Shown piece by piece: positions 15,986 through 24,562 of a stretch of 64,000 bases of DNA; position 1 is the stretch's first letter, and each line of letters starts with the position of its first letter. The position numbers and the translations under genes were made by a program. The stretch comes from CAIQPV01 sp963719855 (GTDB lineage Bacteria > Pseudomonadota > Gammaproteobacteria > Burkholderiales > Gallionellaceae), in contig CAVRDK010000004.1 in NCBI GenBank assembly GCA_963719855.1, positions 744,001 through 808,000 of the forward strand, read 5' to 3'. The notes under the pieces are model-generated. The model had not been told where the DNA came from. It did no database searches and worked only from the letters and a program-made list of their open reading frames with translations.

Positions 15986-16999
15986 ATGTCCCAACATTTT
16001 TTACTCTCCGCCAAAGCCCGCACCCTCTCCGTGCGGAAGGTGATGGAACTCACCAACGATCAAGCCTTTAAGCTATTCAAGGAAGTGCGCTGGGGCGCTG
16101 GCGAGGAAGTGGCTTGCCCGGTGTGCGGCACCCTCGGCAAGCACTACTTCCAACGCACCCGCAAGCAATGGCGCTGCAAGGATTGCAGCCACACGTTCAG
16201 CGTCACGTCCGGCACCATCTTTGCCTTCCACAAGCTGCCTCTGCGCGTGTACCTCGCGGCCATCGCCATCTATACCAATGCGGTGAAGGGAATTTCAGCA
16301 TTGCAACTGGCGCGTGATCTTGGCGTCCAGTACAAAACTGCCTTCGTACTGGCGCACAAAATCAGGGAATCGCTGATGGAACAGCGCGACGATGCGCCCT
16401 TGTCCGGTGAAGTCCACATGGACGGCGCATACGTCAACGGCCACATTCGGCAGAAGAACAAGAAATCGAAACGGATTGACCGCCGCCTTGCTGAGCATCA
16501 GAAGCCCGGCAAGCGCTGCGTATTCGTGATGCGTCAGAAGTGTCAGGAACTCGCAGCCGGTGCCGTCAAGACGTTGACCTTCGTCATCAAAGGTGAGAAT
16601 CAGGAGGATGTAAGCAATCTGGCAGATAAGTTTGTAAAAAAAGGCTCCGTGATTTGCGCCGATGAAAGTAATGCCTACGATCCGCTTCATGCGAAATTCG
16701 ACACTCGCCGTGTGAACCACAGCATTGAGTACCGTGCCGACGATGGCACCACTAACAACTTGGCCGAAAGTTATTTTGCACGCTTTCGCCGGATGCAGTA
16801 CGGACAGACGCACAAGTTTGGGAATTTATATCTGGCGAACTATGCGAACGAAGCAGCCTACCGCGAGGACACGCGCCGCTGGGCGAACGGCAGAATATTT
16901 ACCGACATCGTGAAGAAGTGCGCACGCACGCTGACAAACCGTGACTGGTGCGGTTATTGGCAAGGTAACAAGCGTCAAGAAGAACGGCTTGCTGCCTAA
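15986..16999 (+). CDS. IS1595-family transposase
   Basis: A 337-residue protein. The N-terminal zinc ribbon has CPVCG (about residue 46) and WRCKDC (about 67). The DDE-type core has HMDGAYV (first Asp), ICADESNAYD (second Asp) and NNLAESYFARFRRM (third acidic region). It cuts and joins the 25-bp ends of the surrounding element. It appears intact, with a strong promoter and ATG at 15986. It converges with the winged-helix gene, and the two stop codons overlap. Confidence 0.95.
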   Translation: MSQHFLLSAKARTLSVRKVMELTNDQAFKLFKEVRWGAGEEVACPVCGTLGKHYFQRTRKQWRCKDCSHTFSVTSGTIFAFHKLPLRVYLAAIAIYTNAVKGISALQLARDLGVQYKTAFVLAHKIRESLMEQRDDAPLSGEVHMDGAYVNGHIRQKNKKSKRIDRRLAEHQKPGKRCVFVMRQKCQELAAGAVKTLTFVIKGENQEDVSNLADKFVKKGSVICADESNAYDPLHAKFDTRRVNHSIEYRADDGTTNNLAESYFARFRRMQYGQTHKFGNLYLANYANEAAYREDTRRWANGRIFTDIVKKCARTLTNRDWCGYWQGNKRQEERLAA

Positions 17000-17421
17000 G
17001 TCAACATCCAAAGTATCGCCATTCCTTCTTTACCGGATTTGCGAACCACGCCCTTTTTCTCGGCTCGTTTCAACGTGTCCAGAATGGTGTCACGGATAGC
17101 CGTTACTTTGGATTCGTCCAGTCCTTTCTTTTCGGCGATACGTTTGGCTATTTCTTGAGTATTGAGCGTCCCGCCAGCTTCTCTTAATACCTCAAGCACG
17201 ACGCGGTTGCTCTCGCCTTGCCTGAAAATCCTGTTCGTCTCTACAAACCGCTTGGGCGGTAAAGTACGCAAATCCATTTCGGGGGAAAATAGCTTGATCG
17301 TTGCGTCCAAGTGCTTGAGACCTGCATCCAGACGGTCAATCTCTTGAACGTAATGATCCAACAAGCTGACAAATTCAGAACGCTTAGTGAGAAGGCCGGA
17401 TATAACAAATGAGGTTCCCAT
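16996..17421 (-). CDS. Transposon-borne protein with coiled coil and winged-helix-like domain
   Basis: 141 residues, no confident family. The N-terminal third, RSEFVSLLDHYVQEIDRLDA, is likely a coiled coil. The C-terminal half, VVLEVLREAGGTLNTQEIAK then DTLKRAEKKGVVRKSG, reads like a winged helix-turn-helix. It lies just inside the right end of the transposon, converging on the transposase, and may regulate transposition or the cargo. The ATG is at 17421, with an AGGTAA-type site upstream. Confidence 0.65.
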   Translation of the reverse strand: MGTSFVISGLLTKRSEFVSLLDHYVQEIDRLDAGLKHLDATIKLFSPEMDLRTLPPKRFVETNRIFRQGESNRVVLEVLREAGGTLNTQEIAKRIAEKKGLDESKVTAIRDTILDTLKRAEKKGVVRKSGKEGMAILWMLT

Positions 17422-17480
17422 GATTTACCTGTTCAATGTAGGATAACAGGCACTATTCTAGGTACTAGGCAGATTTTACC

Positions 17481-17505
17481 TTTGTGCGGCTGCTACATAA
17501 TTCCG
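17481..17505. repeat. Right terminal inverted repeat of the IS1595-family transposon
   Basis: Twenty-five bases perfectly complementary to 10991-11015, followed by the 8-bp target duplication TTTCTTGG (17506-17513). Confidence 0.93.
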
Positions 17506-17553
17506 TTTCTTGGCAAGACAAGAAAAGTGACTAGCCGCCGGGCTACCCCCGGC
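17506..17553. repeat. Dispersed repeat, copy B, outer part
   Basis: This is the reverse complement of the start of copy A (about 9767-9814). It continues copy B exactly where the transposon interrupts it. The DUF815 gene ends three bases beyond. Confidence 0.88.
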
Positions 17554-17555
17554 AC

Positions 17556-18416
17556 CTAAATTTTTCCAGCCCAATCCCTCGCAAACTGCCACCCCACCCT
17601 CCCACTCCTGGAACCCCGCTGAATACTCCATTGCAGCGCAGCCAGCCGCGTAATCTCATCCATCTCACCCGACAATCCAAAATGCCTTAGCCAGTGCGAA
17701 ACAATGGCTAAATACTCATCCTGTGTAAACGGATAAAACGATACCCACAACCCAAAACGTTCCGACAGTGAAATTTTTTCCTCCACGCTTTCTGCCGGAT
17801 GAACTTCATCGCCGAGGTATTTCGTGGCGAGATTATCCTGCATCGATTCCGGCATTAGGTGGCGGCGGTTGGAGGTGGCGTAGATCAGCAAGTTGTCGGA
17901 CAGTGCGGTGAGCGAGCCGTCGAGTGCGGCTTTGAGCGCGGGGTAGCCCGGTTCGTCGGCGTTGAAGGAAAGATCATCGCAATACAGAATGAAGCGTTCC
18001 GGCCTTCCGCAGACGAGTTCCACAATATCTGGAATATCAGTCAACCCGCCCTTGCCCACTTCGATCACGCGCAAGCCCTGCGCGGCGTATTCGTTGAGTA
18101 GTGCTTTGACCAGCGAGGATTTGCCGGTGCCGCGCGAGCCGGTGAGCAGCACGTTGTTGGCGGGGCGGCCTGCGACGAACTGGCGCGTGTTTTGTTCCAC
18201 GCGCTGTTTCTGTTCGTCGATGCCGCAAAGGTCGGCGAGGGTGATTTGATGCAGGTGATGCAACACGCGCAACTCACCGCGCCCGTTGCGGCGTTGCCAG
18301 CGGAAGGCATGGGCAGCATTCCAGTCAGGCGCACCCGCATCTGGCTTGGGTAATGTGCGCTCCAGCCTTTCCATCAGCCGTTCGGCACGATCCAGAAAAC
18401 GGTCTAGTTTGTCCAT
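17556..18416 (-). CDS. DUF815-family AAA+ ATPase
   Basis: A 286-residue protein with Walker A GSRGTGKSSLVKALL (about residues 92-106), Walker B RFILYCDDLSF and sensor region LLIYATSNRRHLMPE. These proteins (DUF815) are predicted ATPases of unknown function, frequently encoded beside argJ in betaproteobacteria, as here. It ends within three bases of the dispersed repeat, so its 3' end borders the mobile region but the protein seems full length. Confidence 0.88.
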   Translation of the reverse strand: MDKLDRFLDRAERLMERLERTLPKPDAGAPDWNAAHAFRWQRRNGRGELRVLHHLHQITLADLCGIDEQKQRVEQNTRQFVAGRPANNVLLTGSRGTGKSSLVKALLNEYAAQGLRVIEVGKGGLTDIPDIVELVCGRPERFILYCDDLSFNADEPGYPALKAALDGSLTALSDNLLIYATSNRRHLMPESMQDNLATKYLGDEVHPAESVEEKISLSERFGLWVSFYPFTQDEYLAIVSHWLRHFGLSGEMDEITRLAALQWSIQRGSRSGRVGWQFARDWAGKI

Positions 18417-18452
18417 TTTGAAAAATGGATGGAATAATTCATGCAGGAATAA

Positions 18453-19679
18453 CTAACTGCGATAGCTCGCGTTGATCTTGACGTAATCATAGGAGAAATC
18501 GCAAGTCCACACGGTTGCCGCCGCCGTGCCGCGTTCCAGCACTACACGGACGGTGATGTCGCCCTGTTGCATTACGCGCTGGCCGTCTTCTTCGCGGTAG
18601 CTGGCCGCGCGTCCGCCCTGCTCGGCCACCAGCACGTCGTCGAGATACAGCTTGAGACGCTGCACGTCGAGCTGCACTCCGGCATAACCGATGGCGGCAA
18701 GGATGCGGCCGAGATTGGGGTCGGAAGCGAAGAACGCGGTCTTGACCAGCGGGGAGTGTGCCACGGCGTAGGCAATCTGTTTGCACTCTGCAACGCTTGT
18801 GCCGCCTTCCACTTTGACGGTGATGAACTTGGTCGCGCCTTCCCCATCGCGCACGATGGCTTGCGCCAACAGTATTGCGACTTCGGTGACGGCAGCCTGC
18901 AATTGTGCAAAGTCCGCGCTGTTCGCAGCGGTGATGGCAGGCGCTGCGCTCGCACCGGTGGCGATCAGCATCAGGGAGTCATTGGTGGAAGTGTCGCCAT
19001 CCACGGTGATGCAATTGAACGAAGCGTCGCTGACGTGTTTCACCATCTGTTGCAACAGGGGTTGTGCCACTGCCGCGTCGGTGGCGATATATCCGAGCAT
19101 GGTGGCCATGTTCGGATGGATCATGCCGGAACCCTTGGCGATGCCGGTGAGCGTAACAGTCACACCGCCGAGTTTGATTTGCCGGGACACGGCTTTGGCG
19201 ACGATGTCCGTGGTCATGATGGCATGCGCAGCATCGAACCAGTTAGCCGCCGACAGGTCCGCCACGCAAGCAGGCAGGCCCGCCACGATTCGTTCAAGCG
19301 GCAGTTCTTCCATGATGACGCCGGTGGAGAACGGCAGCACTTGTTCCGCCTCGCAGCCCAGCAATTTTGCTACTTCGGCACAGGTAGTGCGAGCCGCAGC
19401 CATCCCCGGTTCGCCGGTGCCTGCATTGGCATTGCCGGTATTGACCACCAGCGCGTGGATTCCCTTGCCCGATGCAAGGTGCTCGCGCGCCACGATGACC
19501 GGCGCAGCGCAGAAACGGTTCTGGGTGAATACGCCCGCCACCGTAGATTGCGGGGTCAGTTGCATGACCAGCAAATCCTTGCGGTTGGGTTTTTTGATAT
19601 TTGCTTCTGTTGTGCCCAGCAGCATGCCGTTGACGGGCAGCAATGAAGCCGGGGTGGGGGCTGGTAAATTGACAGGCAT
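18453..19679 (-). CDS. argJ: Bifunctional ornithine acetyltransferase / N-acetylglutamate synthase
   Basis: A 408-residue protein, normal ArgJ length. It contains the autoprocessing site in KGSGMIHPNMATMLGYI, where cleavage before the Thr of MAT creates alpha and beta chains and the new nucleophile. ALVVNTGNANAGTG and FSTGVIMEELP are also conserved. It moves the acetyl group from N-acetylornithine to glutamate in the cyclic arginine pathway. Neighbours are the DUF815 gene downstream and a cyclic-nucleotide-binding protein gene two bases upstream. Confidence 0.96.
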   Translation of the reverse strand: MPVNLPAPTPASLLPVNGMLLGTTEANIKKPNRKDLLVMQLTPQSTVAGVFTQNRFCAAPVIVAREHLASGKGIHALVVNTGNANAGTGEPGMAAARTTCAEVAKLLGCEAEQVLPFSTGVIMEELPLERIVAGLPACVADLSAANWFDAAHAIMTTDIVAKAVSRQIKLGGVTVTLTGIAKGSGMIHPNMATMLGYIATDAAVAQPLLQQMVKHVSDASFNCITVDGDTSTNDSLMLIATGASAAPAITAANSADFAQLQAAVTEVAILLAQAIVRDGEGATKFITVKVEGGTSVAECKQIAYAVAHSPLVKTAFFASDPNLGRILAAIGYAGVQLDVQRLKLYLDDVLVAEQGGRAASYREEDGQRVMQQGDITVRVVLERGTAAATVWTCDFSYDYVKINASYRS

Positions 19680-19681
19680 AT

Positions 19682-20179
19682 TTAGTAGCGACCACCTTGC
19701 TTGAACATATAGTTGCTCAGTTCCACCGATTGCATGTTCATGCGCCGCACGATGCCATGCACGTTGCGTACGATGCCGCGCATCACGTAATACACAATGG
19801 CCGGATTGGTGTTGAGCAGCGATTCAAAACGCACGCGATCCAGCAGCAGCACTCTGCTGTCCGTTTTTGCAACCACGGTTGCGCTGATCTGCATCACGGT
19901 GCCGCCGACAAAACCGATGATCCCGGCCAGATCTCCCGGCTGCAACAGGTGCAGCGTCATCTGTTCTCCACCAGCTGTAGCGGTAGCCTCCACATCGCCG
20001 CTGCCAAGGATCAGCAGGGTATCTTTCAGTTCTGTGTCGCCCGGCTTCAGGATTAAATCTCCAGCCTTGTAATCACGCACTGTGATGAAGCTGGCCAATA
20101 GCTCGACCTCGGAATCGCGCAATTCTTCAGACAGGGTGGAATTGCGCAGCGCCTGCAAAATCATTTCGTCTGTTGTCAT
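19682..20179 (-). CDS. Cyclic-nucleotide-binding domain protein (Crp-like fold, no HTH)
   Basis: 165 residues that make up a single cNMP-binding beta-barrel: YKAGDLILKPGDTELKDTLLIL, HLLQPGDLAGIIGFVGG and SRVLLLDRVRFESLL. No C-terminal helix-turn-helix is present, so it is not a classical Crp/Fnr regulator. A C-terminal helix ends VELSNYMFKQGGRY. It ends two bases before the argJ start and is probably co-transcribed with it. The ligand and partner are unknown. Confidence 0.85.
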   Translation of the reverse strand: MTTDEMILQALRNSTLSEELRDSEVELLASFITVRDYKAGDLILKPGDTELKDTLLILGSGDVEATATAGGEQMTLHLLQPGDLAGIIGFVGGTVMQISATVVAKTDSRVLLLDRVRFESLLNTNPAIVYYVMRGIVRNVHGIVRRMNMQSVELSNYMFKQGGRY

Positions 20180-20298
20180 TTAGTCATCCTCCAGAAATCA
20201 GGAACAAAAAGTCATCAACTCAGAAAAATCACTAGAACCGAATCGTCCCTTCCTCCTGCAAGGAAGAGGGGATATTTAGCCTAACGGATTATCTAAGA

Positions 20299-23013
20299 TC
20301 AACTTAACTTGCCGTGGCATTGCTTGTATTTCTTGCCGGAACCGCACGGGCATGGGTCGTTGCGCCCGATCTTTTCGCCGCCGCGCACATACGGCTGGTG
20401 CTCCTCTTTTGCTTCGCCCGTTTGCGCCAGCGCTTCCTCGTAATCGGCATGATGGTACTGCACATTTTCCGGTGCAGGAGGAGCTTCAACCGCCTCAATA
20501 TCCTCTTCGCTGCGGATTTGCACGTTCATCAGAAGTTGCGTGACATCGCGCTTGATGGATTCCAGCATGGCGGCAAACAACTCGAATGATTCGCGTTTGT
20601 ACTCCTGCTTGGGGTTCTTCTGCGCATAACCGCGCAGGTGGATGCCTTGGCGCAAATGATCCAGTGCTGCCAAGTGTTCGCGCCAATGCGTGTCAAGACT
20701 CTGCAGCATAACGATGCGCTCGTATTGATGCATGCCTTCCGCACCGACCATGTCCACCTTGGCTTGGTACTGTTGCTGTGCGGCCTGCAACACGCGCTCA
20801 CGCAAACCGTTCTCGTCGAGTTTCTTGTCCTGATCCAGCCACTGCACCAGCGGCAGGTTTAACTGGAATTCAGCAGCCAACGCCTTTTCCAGCGACGGCA
20901 CATCCCACTGTTCTTCCATGCTATGCGGTGTGATGTATTCGCTGATGGTGTTGTCCAGCACGCTGTCGCGCATCGCCGAGATCGTCTCGGAAATATCCGT
21001 GCTTTCCAGCAACTCGTTGCGTTGCTGGTAGATCACCTTGCGCTGGTCATTGGCGACATCGTCATATTCCAGGATCTGCTTGCGCATGTCGAAGTTGCGC
21101 GCTTCGACTTTGCGCTGCGCATTTTCAATCGCGCGTGTCACCCAGGTATGCTCGATAGCTTCGCCTTCCGGCAGCTTGAATTTGTTCATGATCGCCGCCA
21201 CGCGGTCAGAGGCGAAGATGCGCAGCAGCGGGTCTTCTAGCGCCAAGTAGAAGCGGCTGGAACCGGGGTCGCCCTGGCGTCCGGCGCGACCGCGCAACTG
21301 GTTGTCCACGCGGCGCGATTCATGGCGCTCGGTGCCGATGATGTGCAGGCCGCCGCTGGCTATCACCTGCTCGTGTATCGGCTTCCATGCGGCGCGCAAT
21401 TCTTCGATGCGCTGATTGCGCGTAGCGTCATCCAGACTCTCGTCCATGCGTAGCAGTTCGATGGGTTTTTCCACATTGCCGCCCAGCACGATGTCGGTGC
21501 CGCGACCGGCCATGTTGGTGGCGATGGTGACCATCTTGGGGCCCCCCGCCTGCGCCACGATTTCGGCTTCACGCGCATGTTGCTTGGCATTCAGCACCTG
21601 ATGCGGCAGCTTTTCTTTTTCCAGCAGACTGGACAATAGTTCCGAGGTTTCAATCGAAGTCGTGCCCACCAGAACCGGCTGGCCGCGCTGATAACAATCC
21701 CGAATATCTGCGATCACCGCCGTATATTTTTCGCCCGTGGTCAGGAAAACCTTGTCCATCATATCCTTGCGGATGGTCGGACGGTGCGGCGGGATGATCA
21801 CGGTTTCCAGACTGTAAATCTGCTGAAATTCATACGCTTCGGTATCCGCCGTGCCGGTCATCCCGGACAGCTTGTTGTACATGCGGAAATAATTCTGGAA
21901 AGTGATCGAGGCGAGCGTCTGGTTCTCCTTTTGAATGGACACCCCTTCCTTGGCCTCCACTGCCTGATGCAGGCCATCCGACCAGCGCCGCCCGACCATC
22001 ATGCGTCCGGTGAATTCGTCTACGATCACCACTTCGCCGTCCTGCACCACATAGTGCTGGTCGCGAAAATACAGATTGTGCGCGCGCAATGCAGCATACA
22101 GGTGATGGATCAGCGTAATGTTGGCTGGGTCGTACAGACTACCGCTCGCAGGTAAAAGTCCGGCCTTGCTGAGCATCTCCTCGGCATGTTCGTGCCCGAT
22201 TTCGGTCAGCAGTATCTGCTGCCCCTTCTCGTCCACGCTGAAATCGCCGGGGCCGTCCTCTTCCTTCTGGCGTGTCAGGCCGGGTACCAATTTGTCCATG
22301 CGCTGGTACACATCCACGTTATCTTCGGCCTGGCCGGAGATGATCAGCGGGGTGCGCGCCTCGTCTATCAGGATGGAATCCACCTCGTCCACGATGGCGA
22401 AATTCAGCCCGCGCTGGTAGCGCTCGCTGGCGTGCGTCGCCATGTTGTCACGCAGGTAGTCGAAACCGAATTCGTTGTTGGTGCCATAAATGATGTCGGC
22501 GGCGTAAGCCGTCTGCTTGTCGGCATGATCCATCTGCGACAGGATGACCCCGACCGAAAGGCCAAGGAAACGGTACAGCCGCCCCATCCATGCGGCATCG
22601 CGGCTGGCCAGATAATCGTTGACGGTCACCACATGCACGCCCTTGCCGGACAAAGCGTTCAGATACGCAGGCAGGGTCGCCATCAGGGTCTTGCCCTCGC
22701 CAGTGCGCATCTCGGCGATTTTGCCATAATGCAGCGCCATGCCGCCTATCAGTTGCACATCGAAATGGCGCATCTGAAATACACGCTGCCCGGCTTCGCG
22801 CACCACGGCAAACGCCTCCGGCAGCAAGGCATCCAGCGACTCGCCTTGAATATGGCGCTGCTTGAAAAGCTCCGTCTTGCCCCGCAATTCTTCATCCGAC
22901 AGTTTCGATACTTCCGCCTCAAGAGCATTAATCGTCAATACGGTCTGGCGGTATTCTTTAAGCAAACGGTCATTGCGGCTGCCGAAAATGCTTTTTAATA
23001 TGTTGGAAATCAT
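20299..23013 (-). CDS. secA: Preprotein translocase ATPase SecA
   Basis: A 904-residue protein, the typical length. Walker A MRTGEGKTL (about residue 100), helicase-like ATNMAGRGTDIVLGG, and the C-terminal zinc motif CPCGSGKKYKQCHGK that binds SecB and phospholipid are all present. It drives post-translational export through SecYEG. It is preceded by an M23 peptidase gene and followed by the cNMP-binding protein gene, a common betaproteobacterial order. Confidence 0.98.
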   Translation of the reverse strand: MISNILKSIFGSRNDRLLKEYRQTVLTINALEAEVSKLSDEELRGKTELFKQRHIQGESLDALLPEAFAVVREAGQRVFQMRHFDVQLIGGMALHYGKIAEMRTGEGKTLMATLPAYLNALSGKGVHVVTVNDYLASRDAAWMGRLYRFLGLSVGVILSQMDHADKQTAYAADIIYGTNNEFGFDYLRDNMATHASERYQRGLNFAIVDEVDSILIDEARTPLIISGQAEDNVDVYQRMDKLVPGLTRQKEEDGPGDFSVDEKGQQILLTEIGHEHAEEMLSKAGLLPASGSLYDPANITLIHHLYAALRAHNLYFRDQHYVVQDGEVVIVDEFTGRMMVGRRWSDGLHQAVEAKEGVSIQKENQTLASITFQNYFRMYNKLSGMTGTADTEAYEFQQIYSLETVIIPPHRPTIRKDMMDKVFLTTGEKYTAVIADIRDCYQRGQPVLVGTTSIETSELLSSLLEKEKLPHQVLNAKQHAREAEIVAQAGGPKMVTIATNMAGRGTDIVLGGNVEKPIELLRMDESLDDATRNQRIEELRAAWKPIHEQVIASGGLHIIGTERHESRRVDNQLRGRAGRQGDPGSSRFYLALEDPLLRIFASDRVAAIMNKFKLPEGEAIEHTWVTRAIENAQRKVEARNFDMRKQILEYDDVANDQRKVIYQQRNELLESTDISETISAMRDSVLDNTISEYITPHSMEEQWDVPSLEKALAAEFQLNLPLVQWLDQDKKLDENGLRERVLQAAQQQYQAKVDMVGAEGMHQYERIVMLQSLDTHWREHLAALDHLRQGIHLRGYAQKNPKQEYKRESFELFAAMLESIKRDVTQLLMNVQIRSEEDIEAVEAPPAPENVQYHHADYEEALAQTGEAKEEHQPYVRGGEKIGRNDPCPCGSGKKYKQCHGKLS

Positions 23014-23107
23014 CTTTTACTTTTTCTTGGGGTCTCAGTTAGTGCTGCAAAAAACAAAAAGGGTGAGGCACCACACCTCACCCCCTCCATACATGAAACC
23101 ATTACTG

Positions 23108-23989
23108 TCAACTCGCAGCGCTTTCCAGGAAACGCCGGGGGTTTTGGGCGATACCCTTGTATCTCACTTCAAAGTGCAGATGGCTGCCGGTAGAGCGGCC
23201 TGTGCTGCCCACTTCGGCAATCGCCTGTCCGCGTCGCACGGCCTGCCCGACTTTAACCAGCAGCCTGGAAGCATGCCCATAACGTGTGACAATATCATTG
23301 CCGTGATCAATTTCGATCATATTACCATATTGCTGACGCAACCCAGAATACGTCACGATACCAGACGCCGAAGCCACGATGGGCGTGCCTTCAGGTGCCA
23401 TGAAGTCCACCCCTTGATGCATCGCGCTCTCGCCGGTAAAGGGATCAATGCGCCAACCGAAATCCGAGGAGTAATCTCCTCCGCTGACCGGAGCCCCCGA
23501 GGGAAATTTATTTTTGTCGAGGCTGTCCTGCATCAGCAGGGTTTCCATTGCCACCAGCTTGTCATTGCGGTCATTCAACAGCACCGACAGGCTGGCCAGT
23601 TGCTGCTCCAGACCGGACATGGATATATCCGGCTGCATAGCTGGCACAAAAGGGCCGCCTTGCGGCGGCGCCTGTTCAAAGTTGAATTCCTGCGGCTTCA
23701 TCCCGCTCATCTTGGCCAAACGCGCGCCGAGCGTATCCAGACGCAGCACCTGTGCTTGCATTTGTCCAACACGCACAGCCAAGGCATTCATGCCATCGCG
23801 CAAATAGGATTGTTGCTTCTGCTGCCCCTCTGCTTGTGCGCCCACCGCCTCCGACGGGAAGCGCGCAACGGCGTATTGCGCCGCAAACACGACCGCCAAT
23901 AGCGCGCCAACAGCCAACAGCAAGTGTCTGCCGTTGAGCGTAATGCAGCGTGCTTTTGCAAAGCGATTGGAAACTAGAATAATATCCAC
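23108..23989 (-). CDS. M23 (LytM) peptidoglycan endopeptidase, membrane-anchored
   Basis: 293 residues. One N-terminal transmembrane helix (about 20-42), a coiled-coil-like linker (about 60-150), then a C-terminal LytM domain with zinc ligands in HQGVDFMAP (H-x3-D) and GSHLHFEVRY (H-x-H). Such proteins cleave peptide cross-links or, when degenerate, activate amidases; the ligands here look complete, so it is likely active. The product sits in the periplasm, tethered to the inner membrane. It is divergent from dciA and just upstream of secA. Confidence 0.92.
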   Translation of the reverse strand: MDIILVSNRFAKARCITLNGRHLLLAVGALLAVVFAAQYAVARFPSEAVGAQAEGQQKQQSYLRDGMNALAVRVGQMQAQVLRLDTLGARLAKMSGMKPQEFNFEQAPPQGGPFVPAMQPDISMSGLEQQLASLSVLLNDRNDKLVAMETLLMQDSLDKNKFPSGAPVSGGDYSSDFGWRIDPFTGESAMHQGVDFMAPEGTPIVASASGIVTYSGLRQQYGNMIEIDHGNDIVTRYGHASRLLVKVGQAVRRGQAIAEVGSTGRSTGSHLHFEVRYKGIAQNPRRFLESAAS

Positions 23990-24019
23990 GTCTCCCCCTT
24001 ATAGTTATAATCTAATGCC

Positions 24020-24457
24020 GTGTCACAACGTTTGAATTCTTACTTCGGTGCCAGCCCCGAACTGCGCCAACTATCCAGCAAGGCCGGACAGCTTCTGGCA
24101 TTGCAGCGGCATTACGAACAAATTGCCCCTGCCTCCCTGATGCGTTGCAGCCGCGTATTGCAACTGGAGCAGAAAATCCTGACGCTTGCCGCCAATAACG
24201 GCGCGGTAGCTGCCAAGTTGCGCCAACTCGCCCCGGAATTAACCAAGCTGCTCCAAAACAAGGGGTGTGAGGTTACTGGAATTCAGGTGAGGGTGCAAGT
24301 CACCCTGCCTGCTGCCGAATGTACCCTTGCCTCGCCCATGCTGAGCACCACGGGACGGAAACGGCTGATTGAACTGGCTGTGGAGCTACCCGATTCGCCA
24401 CTGAAAAGCGCACTACAGCGGCTTGCCAACAAAACCGGGCAGCAAACAAAGCCCTGA
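24020..24457 (+). CDS. dciA: DciA-like protein (DUF721), predicted replicative helicase loader
   Basis: 145 residues beginning at GTG (24020), with SQRLNSYFGASPELRQLSSK then a KH-like alpha/beta core ending TGIQVRVQV. DUF721/DciA is the ancestral loader that interacts with the DnaB helicase in bacteria lacking DnaC. An ATG at 24015 is in another frame and stops at once. Placement between the divergent M23 peptidase gene and hemA next to secA is usual for this family. Confidence 0.85.
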   Translation: MSQRLNSYFGASPELRQLSSKAGQLLALQRHYEQIAPASLMRCSRVLQLEQKILTLAANNGAVAAKLRQLAPELTKLLQNKGCEVTGIQVRVQVTLPAAECTLASPMLSTTGRKRLIELAVELPDSPLKSALQRLANKTGQQTKP

Positions 24458-24562
24458 GATAGGAAAAGCTGGTTCGCTCCACCGCATAGGACGGCTGCTG
24501 GCTTTCATGGCGTTGAAACACTATAATCCGGGCCACGCTTAAACCAGTGGCCGTTCGCACCT

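Larger units (their letters stand above)
10991..17505. mobile_element. 6515-bp IS1595-family transposon carrying a restriction-modification operon
   Basis: The ends are perfect 25-bp inverted repeats (10991-11015 and 17481-17505) beginning CGGAATTATGTAGCAGCC. They are flanked by an 8-bp direct duplication, TTTCTTGG (10983-10990 and 17506-17513), matching the 8-bp duplications of the IS1595 family. Removing the element and one duplication rejoins a dispersed repeat whose intact copy is at 9767-9980. The transposase (15986-16999) reads rightward and a winged-helix gene reads left at the right end. The minus-strand cargo operon runs DUF6471 protein, methyltransferase, endonuclease, Vsr, VbhA-like protein, small membrane protein. 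An IS21 element is nested inside. Passenger genes are known in this family, but this cargo set is notable. Confidence 0.9.
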
